NCBI GenBank assembly: GCA_037893245.1
Contig: JBAIAA010000653.1
Location: 1,364,001 to 1,428,000 of the forward strand
Direction of reading: 5' to 3'
Length of the DNA: 64,000 nucleotides
From: Crossaster papposus
Taxonomy: Eukaryota > Echinodermata > Asteroidea > Velatida > Solasteridae
Part shown: in pieces, positions 45,461 to 60,200 of the stretch
Layout: each line of letters opens with the position of its first letter
Numbering within the stretch: the stretch's first letter is position 1
Notes under the pieces: generated by a model
Databases searched by the model: none
Seen by the model: the letters and a program-made list of their open reading frames with translations, nothing else
What the model was told of the DNA's origin: nothing
Program-made: the position numbers and the translations under genes

Positions 45461-45889
45461 GTTAACATTTTCAGAAAATCGAAATAAAATACTAACAAAG
45501 CATGCCCCGGGTCAAATTGCTAATTTTGCCATTCCTGGAGGCCCCCCTTTATCTCCTACCACCCAGCCCCTTCCCGGGGCATGCTTTCCTTCATGCCCTT
45601 ATTTGTGGGCGGGGATTGTGTGCACAAACCTATGGCGAATTTGAAACGCGTGTGTTAACGTTAAAATCTTCAGAATATCGAAATAAAATACTAACAAAGC
45701 ATGCCCCGGGTCAAATTGCTAATGTTGCCATTCCTGGAGGCCCCCTCTATCTCCTAACACCCAGCCCCTTCCCGGGGCATGCTTTCCTTCATGCCCTTAT
45801 TTGTGGGTGGGGATTGTGTGCACAAACCTATGGCGAATTTGAAACGCGTGTGTTAACGTTACAATTTTCAGAAAATCGAAATAAAATAC

Positions 45890-47880
45890 TAACAAAGCAT
45901 GCCCCGGGTCAAATTGCTAATTTTGCCATTCCTGGAGGCCCCCCTCTATCTCCTAACACCCAGCCCCTTCCCGGGGCATTCTTTCCTTCATGCCCTTATT
46001 TGTGGGCGGGGATTGTGTGCACAAACCTATGGCGAATTTGAAACGCGTATGTTAACGTTAAAATGTTCAGAAAATCGAAATAAAATACTAACAAAGCATG
46101 CCCCGGGTCAAATTGCTAATTTTGCCATTCCTGGAGGCCCCCCTCTATCTCCTAACACCCAGCCCCTTCCCGGGGCATGCTTTCCTTCATGCCCTTATTT
46201 GTGGGCGGGGATTGTGTGCACAAACCTATGGCGAATTTGAAACGCGTGTGTTAACTTTAACATTTTCAGAAAATCGAAATAAAATACTAACAAAGCATGC
46301 CCCGGGTCAAATTGCTAATTTTGCCATTCCTGGAGGCCCCCCTCTATCTCCTAACACCCAGCCCCTTCCCGGGGCATGCTTTCCTTCATGCCCTTATTTG
46401 TGGGCGGGGATTGTGTGCACAAACCTATGGCGAATTTGAAACGCGTGTGTTAACGTTAACATGTTCAGAAAATCGAAATAAAATACTAACAAAGCATGCC
46501 CCGGGTCAAATTGCTAATTTTGCCATTCCTGGAGGCCCCCCTCTATCTCCTAACACCCAGCCCCTTCCCGGGGCATGCTTTCCTTCATGCCCTTATTTGT
46601 GGGCGGGGATTGTGTGCACAAACCTATGGCGAATTTGAAACGCGTATGTTAACGTTAAAATGTTCAAAAATCGAAATAAAATACTAACAAAGCATGCCCC
46701 GGGTCAAATTGCTAATTTTGCCATTCCTGGAGGCCCCCCTCTATCTCCTAACACCCAGCCCCTTTTCGGGGCATGCTTTCCTTCATGCCATTATTTGTGG
46801 GCGGGGATTGTGTGCACAAACCTATGGCGAATTTGAAACGCGTGTGTTAACGTTAACATTTTCAGAAAATCGAAATAAAATACTAACAAAGCATGCCCCG
46901 GGTCAAATTGCTAATTTTGCCATTCCTGGAGGCCCCCCTCTATCTCCTAACACCCAGCCCCTTCCCGGGGCATTCTTTCCTTCATGCCCTTATTTGTGGG
47001 CGGGGATTGTGTGCACAAACCTATGGCGAATTTGAAACGCGTATGTTAACGTTAAAATGTTCAGAAAATCGAAATAAAATACTAACAAAGCATGCCCCGG
47101 GTCAAATTGCTAATTTTGCCATTCCTGGAGGCCCCCCTCTATCTCCTAACACCCAGCCCCTTCCTGGGGCATGCTTTCCTTCATGCCCTTATTTGTGGGC
47201 GGGGATTGTGTGCACAAACCTATGGCGAATTTGAAACGCGTGTGTTAACGTTAACATTTTCAGAAAATCGAAATAAAATACTAACAAAGCATGCCCCGGG
47301 TCAAATTGCTAATTTTGCCATTCCTGGAGGCCCCCCATCTATCTCCTAACACCCAGCCCCTTCCCGGGGCATGCTTTCCTTCATGCCCTTATTTGTGGGC
47401 GGGGATTGTGTGCACAAACCTATGGCGAATTTGAAACGCGTGTGTTAACGTTAACATGTTCAGAAAATCGAAATAAAATACTAACAAAGCATGCCCCGGG
47501 TCAAATTGCTAATTTTGCCATTCCTGGAGGCCCCCCTCTATCTCCTAACACCCAGCCCCTTCCCGGGGCATGCTTTCCTTCATGCCCTTATTTGTGGGCG
47601 GGGATTGTGTGCACAAACCTATGGCGAATTTGAAACGCGTATGTTAACGTTAAAATGTTCAAAAATCGAAATAAAATACTAACAAAGCATGCCCCGGGTC
47701 AAATTGCTAATTTTGCCATTCCTGGAGGCCCCCCTCTATCTCCTAACACCCAGCCCCTTTTCGGGGCATGCTTTCCTTCATGCCCTTATTTGTGGGCGGG
47801 GATTGTGTGCACAAACCTATGGCGAATTTGAAACGCGTGTGTTAACGTTAACATTTTCAGAAAATCGAAATAAAATACTA
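45890..47880 (+). repeat. higher-order repeat, about 995 bp (5 monomers), two copies
   Basis: GGGGCATTCTTTCC at ~45975 recurs at ~46969, the one-base-deleted GTTCAAAAATCG at ~46663 recurs at ~47658, and CCCCTTTTCGGGG at ~46761 recurs at ~47756. Spacings are 994-995, five monomers with a one-base deletion. Confidence 0.82.
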
Positions 47881-49679
47881 ACAAAGCATGCCCCGGGTCA
47901 AATTGCTAATTTTGCCATTCCTGGAGGCCCCCCTCTATCTCCTAACACCCAGCCCCTTCCCGGGGCATGCTTTCCTTCATGCCCTTATTTGTGGGCGGGG
48001 ATTGTGTGCACAAACCTATGGCAAATTTGAAACGCGTGTGTTAACGTTACAATTTTCAGAAAATCGAAATAAAATACTAACAAAGCATGCCCCGGGTCAA
48101 ATTGCTAATTTTGCCATTCCTGGAGGCCCCCCTCTATCTCCTAACACCCAGCCCCTTCCCGGGGCATGCTTTCCTTCATGCCCTTATTTGTGGGCGGGGA
48201 TTGTGTGCACAAACCTATGGCGAATTTGAAACGCGTGTGTTAACGTTACAATTTTCAGAAAATCGAAATAAAATACTAACAAAGCATGCCCCGGGTCAAA
48301 ATGCTAATTTTGCCATTCCTGGAGGCCCCCCTCTATCTCCTAACACCCAGCCCCTTCCCGTGGCATGCTTTCCTTCATGCCCTTATTTGTGGGCGGGGAT
48401 TGTGTGCACAAACCTATGGCGAATTTGAAACGCGTGTGTTAACGTTAACATATTCAGAAAATCGAAATAAAATACTAACAAAGCATGCCCCGGGTCAAAT
48501 TGCTAATGTTGCCATTCCTGGAGGCCCCCCTCTATCTCCTAACACCCTGCCCCTTCCCGGGGCATGCTTTCCTTCATGCCCTTATTTGTAACGGGGATTG
48601 TGTGCACAAACCTATGGCGAATTTGAAACGCGTGTGTTAACGTTACAATTTTCAGAAAATCGAAATAAAATACTAACAATGCATGCCCCGGGTCACATTG
48701 CTAATTTTGCCATTCCTGGAGGCCCCCCTCTATCTCCTAACACCCAGCCCCTTCCCGTGGCATGCTTTCCTTCATGCCCTTATTTGTGGGCGGGGATTGT
48801 GTGCACAAACCTATGGCGAATTTGAAACGCGTGTGTTAACGTTAAAATGTTCAGAAAATCGAAATAAAATACTAACAAAGCATGCCCCGGGTCAAATTGC
48901 AAATTGTGCCATTCCTGGAGGCCCCCCTCTATCTCCTAACACCCAGCCCCTTCCCGGTGCATGCTTTCCTTCATGCCCTTATTTGTGGGCGGGGATTGTG
49001 TGCACACACCTATGGCGAATTTGAAACGGGTGTGTTAACGTTAAAATTTTCCGAAAATCGAAATAAAATACTAACAAAGCATGCCCCGGGTCAATTTGCT
49101 AATGTTGCCATTCCTGGAGGCCCCCCTCTATCTCCTAACACCCAGCCCCTTCCCGGGGCATGCTTTCCTTCATGCCCTTATTTGTGGGCGGGGATTGTGT
49201 GCACAAACCTATGACGAATTTGAAACGCGTGTGTTAACGTTAACATTTTCAGAAAATCGAAATAAAATACTAACAAAGCATGCCCCGGGTCAAATTGCTA
49301 ATTTTGCCATTCCTGGAGGCCCCCCTCTATCTCCAAACACCCAGCCCCTTCCCGGGGCATGCTTTCCTTCATGCCCTTATTTGTGGGCGGGGATTGTGTG
49401 CACAAACCTATGGCGAATTTGAAACGCGTATGTTAACGTTAAAATGTTCAGAAAATCGAAATAAAATACTAACAAAGCATGCCCCGGGTCAAATTGCTAA
49501 TTTTGCCATTCCTGGAGGCCCCCCTCTATCTCCTAACACCCAGCCCCTTCCCGGGGCATGCTTTTTCCTTCATGCCCTTATTTGTGGGCGGGGATTGTGT
49601 GCACAAACCTATGGCGAATTTGAAACGCGTGTGTTAACGTTAACATTTTCAGAAAATCGAAATAAAATACTAACAAAGC

Positions 49680-50875
49680 ATGCCCCGGGTCAAATTGCTA
49701 ATTTTGCCATTCCTGGAGGCCCCCCTCTATCTCCTAACACCCAGCCCCTTCCCGGGGCATGCTTTCCTTCATGCCCTTATTTGTGGGCGGGGATTGTGTG
49801 CACAAACCTATGGCGAATTTGAAACGCGTGTGTTAACGTTAACATGTTCAGAAAATCGAAATAAAATACTAACAAAGCATGCCCCGGGTCAAATTGCTAA
49901 TGTTGCCATTCCTGGAGGCCCCCCTCTATCTCCTAACACCCAGCCCCTTCCCGGGGCATGCTTTCCTTCATGCCCTTATTTGTGGGCGGGGATTGTGTGC
50001 ACAAACCTATGGCGAATTGGAAACGCGTGTGTTAACGTTAAAATGTTCAGAAAATCGAAATAAAATACTAACAAAGCATGCCCCGGGTCAAATTGCTAAT
50101 TTTGCCATTCCTGGAGGCCCCCCTCTATCTCCTAACACCCAGCCCCTTCCCGGGGCATGCTTTCCTTCATGCCCTTATTTGTGGGCGGGGATTGTGTGCA
50201 CAAACCTATGGCGAATTTGAAACGCGTGTGTTAACGTTAACATGTTCAGAAAATCGAAATAAAATACTAACAAAGCATGCCCCGGGTCAAATTGCTAATG
50301 TTGCCATTCCTGGAGGCCCCCCTCTATCTCCTAACACCCAGCCCCTTCCCGGGGCATGCTTTCCTTCATGCCCTTATTTGTGGGCGGGGATTGTGTGCAC
50401 AAACCTATGGCGAATTTGAAACGCGTGTGTTAACGTTAAAATGTTCAGAAAATCGAAATAAAATACTAACAAAGCATGCCCCGGGTCAAATTGCTAATTT
50501 TGCCATTCCTGGAGGCCCCCCTCTATCTCCTAACACCCAGCCCCTTCCCGGGGCATGCTTTCCTTCATGCCCTTATTTGTGGGCGGGGATTGTGTGCACA
50601 AACCTATGGCGAATTTGAAACGCGTGTGTTAACGTTACAATTTTCAGAAAATCGAAATAAAATACTAACAAAGCATGCCCCGGGTCAAATTGCAAATTTT
50701 GTCATTCCTGGAGGCCCCCCTCTATCTCCTAACACCCAGCCCCTTCCCGGGGCATGCTTTCCTTCATGCCCTTATTTGTGGGCGGGGATTGTGTGCACAA
50801 ACCTATGGCGAATTTGAAACGCGTGTGTTAACGTTAAAATGTTCAGAAAATCGAAATAAAATACTAACAAAGCAT
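49680..50875 (+). repeat. dimeric higher-order pattern, 398 bp
   Basis: Monomers alternate between two types: GCTAATTTTGCC with AACATGTTC, and GCTAATGTTGCC with AAAATGTTC, giving a two-monomer period over four monomers. The alternation TTACAATTTT / AAAATGTTC continues with changed variants after ~50475. Confidence 0.7.
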
Positions 50876-52029
50876 GCCCCGGGTCAAATTGCTAATTTTG
50901 CCATTCCTGGAGGCCCCCCTCTATCTCCTAACACCCAGCCCCTTCCCGGGGCATGCTTTCCTTCATGCCCTTATTTGTGGGCGGGGATTGTGTGCACAAA
51001 CCTATGGCGAATTTGAAACGCGTGTGTTAACGTTACAATTTTCAGAAAATCGAAATAAAATACTAACAAAGCATGCCCCGGGTCAAATTGCTAATTTTGC
51101 CATTCCTGGAGGCCCCCCTCTATCTCCTAACACCCAGCCCCTTCCCGGGGCATGCTTTCCTTCATGCCCTTATTTGTGGGCGGGGATTGTGTGCACAAAC
51201 CTATGGCGAATTTGAAACGCGTGTGTTAACGTTAAAATTTTCAGAAAATCGAAATAAAATACTAACAAAGCATGCCCCGGGTCAAATTACTAATTTTGAC
51301 ATTCCTGGAGGCCCCCCTCTATCTCCTAACACCCAGCCCCTTCCCGGGGCATGCTTTCCTTCATGCCCTTATTTGTGGGTGGGGATTGTGTTCACAAACC
51401 TATGGCGAATTTGAAACGCGTGTGTTAACGGTACAATTTTCAGAAAATCGAAATAAAATATTAACAAAGCATGCCCCGGGTCAAATTGCTAATTTTGCCA
51501 TTCCTGGAGGCCCCCCTCTATCTCCTAACACCCAGCCCCTTCCCGTGGCATGCTTTCCTTCATGCCCTTATTTGTGGGCGGGGATTTTGTGCACAAACCT
51601 ATGGCGAATTTGAAACGCGTGTGTTAACGTTAACATTTTCAGAAAATAGAAATAAAATACTAACAAAGCATGCCCCGGGTCAAATTGCTAATTTTGCCAT
51701 TCCTGGAGGCCCCCCTCTATCTCCTAACACCCAGCCCCTTCCCGGGGCATGCTTTCCTTCATGCCCTTATTTGTGGGCGGGGATTGTGTGCACAAACCTA
51801 TGGCGAATTTGAAACGCGTGTGTTAACGTTACAATTTTCAGAAAATCGAAATAAAATACTAACAAAGCATGCCCCGGGTCAAATTGCTAATTTTGCCATT
51901 CCTGGAGGCCCCCCTCTATCTCCTAACACCCAGCCCCTTCCCGTGGCATGCTTTCCTTCATGCCCTTATTTGTGGGCGGGGATTGTGTGCACAAACCTAT
52001 GGCGAATTTGAAACGCGTGTGTTAACGTT

Positions 52030-54210
52030 AACATTTTCAGAAAATCGAAATAAAATACTAACAAAGCATGCCCCGGGTCAAATTGCTAATGTTGCCATTC
52101 CTGGAGGCCCCCCTCTATCTCCTAACACCCAGCCCCTTCCCGGGGCATGCTTTCCTTCATGCCCTTATTTGTGGGCGGGGATTGTGTGCACAAACCTATG
52201 GCGAATTTGAAACGCGTGTGTTAACGTTAAAATTTTCAGAAAATCGAAATAAAATACTAACAAAGCATGCCCCGGGTCAAATTGCTAATTTTGCCATTCC
52301 TGGAGGCCCCCCTCTATCTCCTAACACCCAGCCCCTTCCCGGGGCATGCTTTCCTTCATGCCCTAATTTGTGGGCGGGGATTGTGTGCACAAACCTATGG
52401 CGAATTTGAAACGCGTGTGTTAACGTTACAATTTTCCGAAAATCGAAATAAAATACTAACAAAGCATGCCCCGGGTCAAATTGCTAATTTTGCCATTCCT
52501 GGAGGCCCCCCTCTATCTCCTAACACCCAGCCCCTTCCCGGGGCATGCTTTCCTTCATGCCCGTATTTGTGGGCGGGGATTGTGTGCACAAACCTATGGC
52601 GAATTTGAAACGCGTGTGTTAACGTTAAAATTTTCAGAAAATCGAAATAAAATACTAACAAAGCATGCCCCGGGTCAAATTGCAAATGTTGCCATTCCTG
52701 GAGGCCCCCCTCTATCTCCTAACACCCAGCCCCTTCCCGGGGCATGCTTTCCTTCATGCCCTTATTTGTGGGCGGGGATTGTGTGCACAAACCTATGGCG
52801 AATTTGAAACGCGTGTGTTAACGTCAACATTTTCAGAAAATCTAAATAAAATACTAACAAAGCATGCCCCGGGTCAAATTGCTAATTTTGCCATTCCTGG
52901 AGGCCCCCCTCTATCTCCTAACACCCAGCCCCTTCCCGGGGCATGCTTTCCTTCATGCCCTTATTTGTGGGCGGGGATTGTGTGCACAAACCTATGGCGA
53001 ATTTGAAACGCGTGTGTTAACGTTAACATTTTCAGAAAATCGAAATAAAATACTAACAAAGCATGCCCCGGGTCAAATTGCTAATTTTGCCATTCCTGGA
53101 GGCCCCCCTCTATCTCCTAACACCCAGCCCCTTCCCGGATCATGCTTTCCTTCATGCCCTTATTTGTGGGCGGGGATTGTGTGCACAAACCTATGGCGAA
53201 TTTGAAACGCGTGTGTTAACGTTACAATTTTCAGAAAATCGAAATAAAATACTAACAATGCATGCCCCTAGTCAAATTGCTAATTTTGCCATTCCTGGAG
53301 GCCCCCCTCTATCTCCTAACACCCAGCCCCTTCCCGGTGCATGATTTCCTCCATGCCCTTATTTGTGGGCGGGGATTGTGTGCACAAACCTATGACAAAT
53401 TTGAAACGCGTGTGTTAACGTTACAATTTTCAGAAAATCGAAATAAAATACTAACAAAGCATGCCCCGGGTCAAATTGCTAATGTTGCCATTCCTGGAGG
53501 CCCCCCTCTATCTCCTAACACCCAGCCCCTTCCCGGGGCATGCTTTCCTTCATGCCCTTATTTGTGGGCGGGGATTGTGTGCACAAACCTATGGCGAATT
53601 TGAAACGCGTGTGTTAACGTTAAAATTTTCAGAAAATCGAAATAAAATACTAACAAAGCATGCCCCGGGTCAAATTGCTAATTTTGCCATTCCTGGAGGC
53701 CCCCCTCTATCTCCTAACACCCAGCCCCTTCCCGGGGCATGCTTTCCTTCATGCCCTAATTTGTGGGCGGGGATTGTGTGCACAAACCTATGGCGAATTT
53801 GAAACGCGTGTGTTAACGTTACAATTTTCAGAAAATCGAAATAAAATACTAACAAAGCATGCCCCGGGTCAAATTGCTAATTTTGCCATTCCTGGAGGCC
53901 CCCCTCTATCTCCTAACACCCAGCCCCTTCCCGGGGCATGCTTTCCTTCATGCCCGTATTTGTGGGCGGGGATTGTGTGCACAAACCTATGGCGAATTTG
54001 AAACGCGTGTGTTAACGTTAAAATTTTCAGAAAATCGAAATAAAATACTAACAAAGCATGCCCCGGGTCAAATTGCAAATGTTGCCATTCCTGGAGGCCC
54101 CCCTCTATCTCCTAACACCCAGCCCCTTCCCGGGGCATGCTTTCCTTCATGCCCTTATTTGTGGGCGGGGATTGTGTGCACAAACCTATGGCGAATTTGA
54201 AACGCGTGTG
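52030..54210 (+). repeat. higher-order repeat, 1393 bp (7 monomers), about 1.6 copies
   Basis: TGCCCTAATTTG at ~52361 recurs at ~53754, TGCCCGTATTTG at ~52559 recurs at ~53952, and GCAAATGTTGCC at ~52681 recurs at ~54074. The offset is 1393, the same number of monomers as the block at 5-8 kb but made of different variants, so it is independent. Confidence 0.82.
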
Positions 54211-54249
54211 TTAACGTTAACATTTTCAGAAAATCGAAATAAAATACTA

Positions 54250-57200
54250 ACAAAGCATGCCCCGGGTCAAATTGCTAATTTTGCCATTCCTGGAGGCCCC
54301 CCTCTATCTCCTAACACCCAGCCCCTTCCCGGGGCATGCTTTCCTTCATGCCCTTATTTGTGGGCGGGGATTGTGTGCACAAACCTATGGCGAATTTGAA
54401 ACGCGTGTGTTAACGTTAACATTTTCAGAAAATCGAAATAAAATACTAACAAAGCATGCCCCGGGTCAAATTGCTAATTTTGCCATTCCTGGAGGCCCCC
54501 CTCTATCTCCTAACACCCAGCCCCTTCCCGGGGCATGCTTTCCTTCATGCCCTTATTTGTGGGCGGGGATTGTGTGCACAAACCTATGGCGAATTTGAAA
54601 CGCGTGTGTTAACGTTAACATTTTCAGAAAATCGAAATAAAATACTAACAAAGCATGCCCCGGGTCAAATTGCTAATTTGGCCATTCCTGGAGGCCCCCC
54701 TCTATCTCCTAACACCCAGCCCCTTCCCGGGGCATGCTTTCCTTCATGTACTTATTTGTGGGCGGGGATTGTGTGCACAAACCTATGGCGAATTTGAAAC
54801 GCGTGTGTTAACGTTAAAATTTTCAGAAAATCGAAATAAAATACTAACAAAGCATGCCCCGGGTCAAATTGCTAATTTTGCCATTCCTGGATGCCCCCCT
54901 CTATCTCCTAACACCCAGCCCCTTCCCGGGGCATGCTTTCCTTCATGCCCTTATTTGTGGGCGGGGATTGTGTGCACAAACCTATGGCGAATTTGAAACG
55001 CGTGTGTTAACGTTAACATATTCAGAAAATCGAAATAAAATACTAACAAAGCATGCCCCGGGTCAAATTGCTAATTTGGCCATTCCTGGAGGCCCCCCCT
55101 CTATCTCCTAACACCCAGCCCCTTCCCGGGGCATGCTTTCCTTCATGCCCTTATTTGTGGGCGGGGATTGTGTGCACAAACCTATGGCGAATTTGAAACG
55201 CGTGTGTTAACGTTAAAATTTTCAGAAAATCGAAATAAAATACTAACAAAGCATGCCCCGGGTCAAATTGCTAATTTTGCCATTCCTGGATGCCCCCCTC
55301 TATCTCCTAACACCCAGCCCCTTCCCGGGGCATGCTTTCCTTCATGCCCTTATTTGTGGGCGGGGAATGTGTGCACAAACCTATGGCGAATTTGAAACGC
55401 GTGTGTTAACGTTACAATTTTCAGAAAATCGAAATAAAATACTAACAAAGCATGCCCCGGGTCAAATTGCTAATTTTGCCATTCCTGGAGGCCCCCCTCT
55501 ATCTCCTAACACCCAGCCCCTTCCCGGGGCATGCTTTCCTTCATGCCCTTATTTGTGGGCGGGGATTGTGTGCACAAACCTATGGCGAATTTGAAACGCG
55601 TGTGTTAACGTTAATATTTTCAGAAAATCGAAATAAAATACTAACAAAGCATGCCCCGGGTCAAATTGCTAATTTGGCCATTCCTGGAGGCCCCCCCTCT
55701 ATCTCCTAACACCCAGCCCCTTCCCGGGGCATGCTTTCCTTCATGCCCTTATTTGTGGGCGGGGATTGTGTGCACAAACCTATGGCGAATTTGAAACGCG
55801 TGTGTTAACGTTAAAATTTTCAGAAAATCGAAATAAAATACTAACAAAGCATGCCCCGGGTCAAATTCCAAATGTTGCCATTCCTGGAGGCCCCCCTCTA
55901 TCTCCTAACACCCAGCCCCTTCCCGGGGCATGCTTTCCTTCATGCCCTTATTTGTGGGCGGGGATTGTGTGCACAAACCTATGGCGAATTTGAAACGCGT
56001 GTGTTAACGTTAACATTTTCAGAAAATCGAAATAAAATACTAACAAAGCATGCCCCGGGTCAAATTGCTAATTTTGCCATTCCTGGAGGCCCCCCTCTAT
56101 CTCCTAACACCCAGCCCCTTCCCGGGGCATGCTTTCCTTCATGCCCTTATTTGTGGGCGGGGATTGTGTGCACAAACCTATGGCGAATTTGAAACGCGTG
56201 TGTTAACGTTAACATTTTCAGAAAATCGAAATAAAATACTAACAAAGCATGCCCCGGGTCAAATTGCTAATTTTGCCATTCCTGGAGGCCCCCCTCTATC
56301 TCTTAACACCCAGCCCCTTCCCGGGGCATGCTTTCCTTCATGCCCTTATTTGTGGGCGGGGATTGTGTGCACAAACCTATGGCGAATTTGAAACGCGTGT
56401 GTTAACGTTAACATTTTCAGAAAATCGAAATAAAATACTAACAAAGCATGCCCCGGGTCAAATTGCTAATTTTGCCATTCCTGGAGGCCCCCCTCTATCT
56501 CCTAACACCCAGCCCCTTCCCGGGGCATGCTTTCCTTCATGCCCTTATTTGTGGGCGGGGATTGTGTGCACAAACCTATGGCGAATTTGAAACGCGTGTG
56601 TTAACGTTAACATTTTCAGAAAATCGAAATAAAATACTAACAAAGCATGCCCCGGGTCAAATTGCTAATTTGGCCATTCCTGGAGGCCCCCCTCTATCTC
56701 CTAACACCCAGCCCCTTCCCGGGGCATGCTTTCCTTCATGTACTTATTTGTGGGCGGGGATTGTGTGCACAAACCTATGGCGAATTTGAAACGCGTGTGT
56801 TAACGTTAAAATTTTCAGAAAATCGAAATAAAATACTAACAAAGCATGCCCCGGGTCAAATTGCTAATTTTGCCATTCCTGGATGCCCCCCTCTATCTCC
56901 TAACACCCAGCCCCTTCCCGGGGCATGCTTTCCTTCATGCCCTTATTTGTGGGCGGGGATTGTGTGCACAAACCTATGGCGAATTTGAAACGCGTGTGTT
57001 AACGTTAACATATTCAGAAAATCGAAATAAAATACTAACAAAGCATGCCCCGGGTCAAATTGCTAATTTGGCCATTCCTGGAGGCCCCCCCTCTATCTCC
57101 TAACACCCAGCCCCTTCCCGGGGCATGCTTTCCTTCATGCCCTTATTTGTGGGCGGGGATTGTGTGCACAAACCTATGGCGAATTTGAAACGCGTGTGTT

Positions 57201-60200
57201 AACGTTAAAATTTTCAGAAAATCGAAATAAAATACTAACAAAGCATGCCCCGGGTCAAATTGCTAATTTTGCCATTCCTGGATGCCCCCCTCTATCTCCT
57301 AACACCCAGCCCCTTCCCGGGGCATGCTTTCCTTCATGCCCTTATTTGTGGGCGGGGAATGTGTGCACAAACCTATGGCGAATTTGAAACGCGTGTGTTA
57401 ACGTTACAATTTTCAGAAAATCGAAATAAAATACTAACAAAGCATGCCCCGGGTCAAATTGCTAATTTTGCCATTCCTGGAGGCCCCCCTCTATCTCCTA
57501 ACACCCAGCCCCTTCCCGGGGCATGCTTTCCTTCATGCCCTTATTTGTGGGCGGGGATTGTGTGCACAAACCTATGGCGAATTTGAAACGCGTGTGTTAA
57601 CGTTAATATTTTCAGAAAATCGAAATAAAATACTAACAAAGCATGCCCCGGGTCAAATTGCTAATTTGGCCATTCCTGGAGGCCCCCCCTCTATCTCCTA
57701 ACACCCAGCCCCTTCCCGGGGCATGCTTTCCTTCATGCCCTTATTTGTGGGCGGGGATTGTGTGCACAAACCTATGGCGAATTTGAAACGCGTGTGTTAA
57801 CGTTAAAATTTTCAGAAAATCGAAATAAAATACTAACAAAGCATGCCCCGGGTCAAATTCCAAATGTTGCCATTCCTGGAGGCCCCCCTCTATCTCCTAA
57901 CACCCAGCCCCTTCCCGGGGCATGCTTTCCTTCATGCCCTTATTTGTGGGCGGGGATTGTGTGCACAAACCTATGGCGAATTTGAAACGCGTGTGTTAAC
58001 GTTAACATTTTCAGAAAATCGAAATAAAATACTAACAAAGCATGCCCCGGGTCAAATTGCTAATTTTGCCATTCCTGGAGGCCCCCCTCTATCTCCTAAC
58101 ACCCAGCCCCTTCCCGGGGCATGCTTTCCTTCATGCCCTTATTTGTGGGCGGGGATTGTGTGCACAAACCTATGGCGAATTTGAAACGCGTGTGTTAACG
58201 TTAACATTTTCAGAAAATCGAAATAAAATACTAACAAAGCATGCCCCGGGTCAAATTGCTAATTTTGCCATTCCTGGAGGCCCCCCTCTATCTCCTAACA
58301 CCCAGCCCCTTCCCGGGGCATGCTTTCCTTCATGCCCTTATTTGTGGGCGGGGATTGTGTGCACAAACCTATGGCGAATTTGAAACGCGTGTGTTAACGT
58401 TAACATTTTCAGAAAATCGAAATAAAATACTAACAAAGCATGCCCCGGGTCAAATTGCTAATTTGGCCATTCCTGGAGGCCCCCCTCTATCTCCTAACAC
58501 CCAGCCCCTTCCCGGGGCATGCTTTCCTTCATGTACTTATTTGTGGGCGGGGATTGTGTGCACAAACCTATGGCGAATTTGAAACGCGTGTGTTAACGTT
58601 AAAATTTTCAGAAAATCGAAATAAAATACTAACAAAGCATGCCCCGGGTCAAATTGCTAATTTTGCCATTCCTGGATGCCCCCCTCTATCTCCTAACACC
58701 CAGCCCCTTCCCGGGGCATGCTTTCCTTCATGCCCTTATTTGTGGGCGGGGATTGTGTGCACAAACCTATGGCGAATTTGAAACGCGTGTGTTAACGTTA
58801 ACATATTCAGAAAATCGAAATAAAATACTAACAAAGCATGCCCCGGGTCAAATTGCTAATTTGGCCATTCCTGGAGGCCCCCCCTCTATCTCCTAACACC
58901 CAGCCCCTTCCCGGGGCATGCTTTCCTTCATGCCCTTATTTGTGGGCGGGGATTGTGTGCACAAACCTATGGCGAATTTGAAACGCGTGTGTTAACGTTA
59001 AAATTTTCAGAAAATCGAAATAAAATACTAACAAAGCATGCCCCGGGTCAAATTGCTAATTTTGCCATTCCTGGATGCCCCCCTCTATCTCCTAACACCC
59101 AGCCCCTTCCCGGGGCATGCTTTCCTTCATGCCCTTATTTGTGGGCGGGGAATGTGTGCACAAACCTATGGCGAATTTGAAACGCGTGTGTTAACGTTAC
59201 AATTTTCAGAAAATCGAAATAAAATACTAACAAAGCATGCCCCGGGTCAAATTGCTAATTTTGCCATTCCTGGAGGCCCCCCTCTATCTCCTAACACCCA
59301 GCCCCTTCCCGGGGCATGCTTTCCTTCATGCCCTTATTTGTGGGCGGGGATTGTGTGCACAAACCTATGGCGAATTTGAAACGCGTGTGTTAACGTTAAT
59401 ATTTTCAGAAAATCGAAATAAAATACTAACAAAGCATGCCCCGGGTCAAATTGCTAATTTGGCCATTCCTGGAGGCCCCCCCTCTATCTCCTAACACCCA
59501 GCCCCTTCCCGGGGCATGCTTTCCTTCATGTACTTATTTGTGGGCGGGGATTGTGTGCACAAACCTATGGCGAATTTGAAACGCGTGTGTTAACGTTAAA
59601 ATTTTCAGAAAATCGAAATAAAATACTAACAAAGCATGCCCCGGGTCAAATTGCTAATTTTGCCATTCCTGGATGCCCCCCTCTATCTCCTAACACCCAG
59701 CCCCTTCCCGGGGCATGCTTTCCTTCATGCCCTTATTTGTGGGCGGGGATTGTGTGCACAAACCTATGGCGAATTTGAAACGCGTGTGTTAACGTTAACA
59801 TATTCAGAAAATCGAAATAAAATACTAACAAAGCATGCCCCGGGTCAAATTGCTAATTTGGCCATTCCTGGAGGCCCCCCCTCTATCTCCTAACACCCAG
59901 CCCCTTCCCGGGGCATGCTTTCCTTCATGCCCTTATTTGTGGGCGGGGATTGTGTGCACAAACCTATGGCGAATTTGAAACGCGTGTGTTAACGTTAAAA
60001 TTTTCAGAAAATCGAAATAAAATACTAACAAAGCATGCCCCGGGTCAAATTGCTAATTTTGCCATTCCTGGATGCCCCCCTCTATCTCCTAACACCCAGC
60101 CCCTTCCCGGGGCATGCTTTCCTTCATGCCCTTATTTGTGGGCGGGGAATGTGTGCACAAACCTATGGCGAATTTGAAACGCGTGTGTTAACGTTAACAT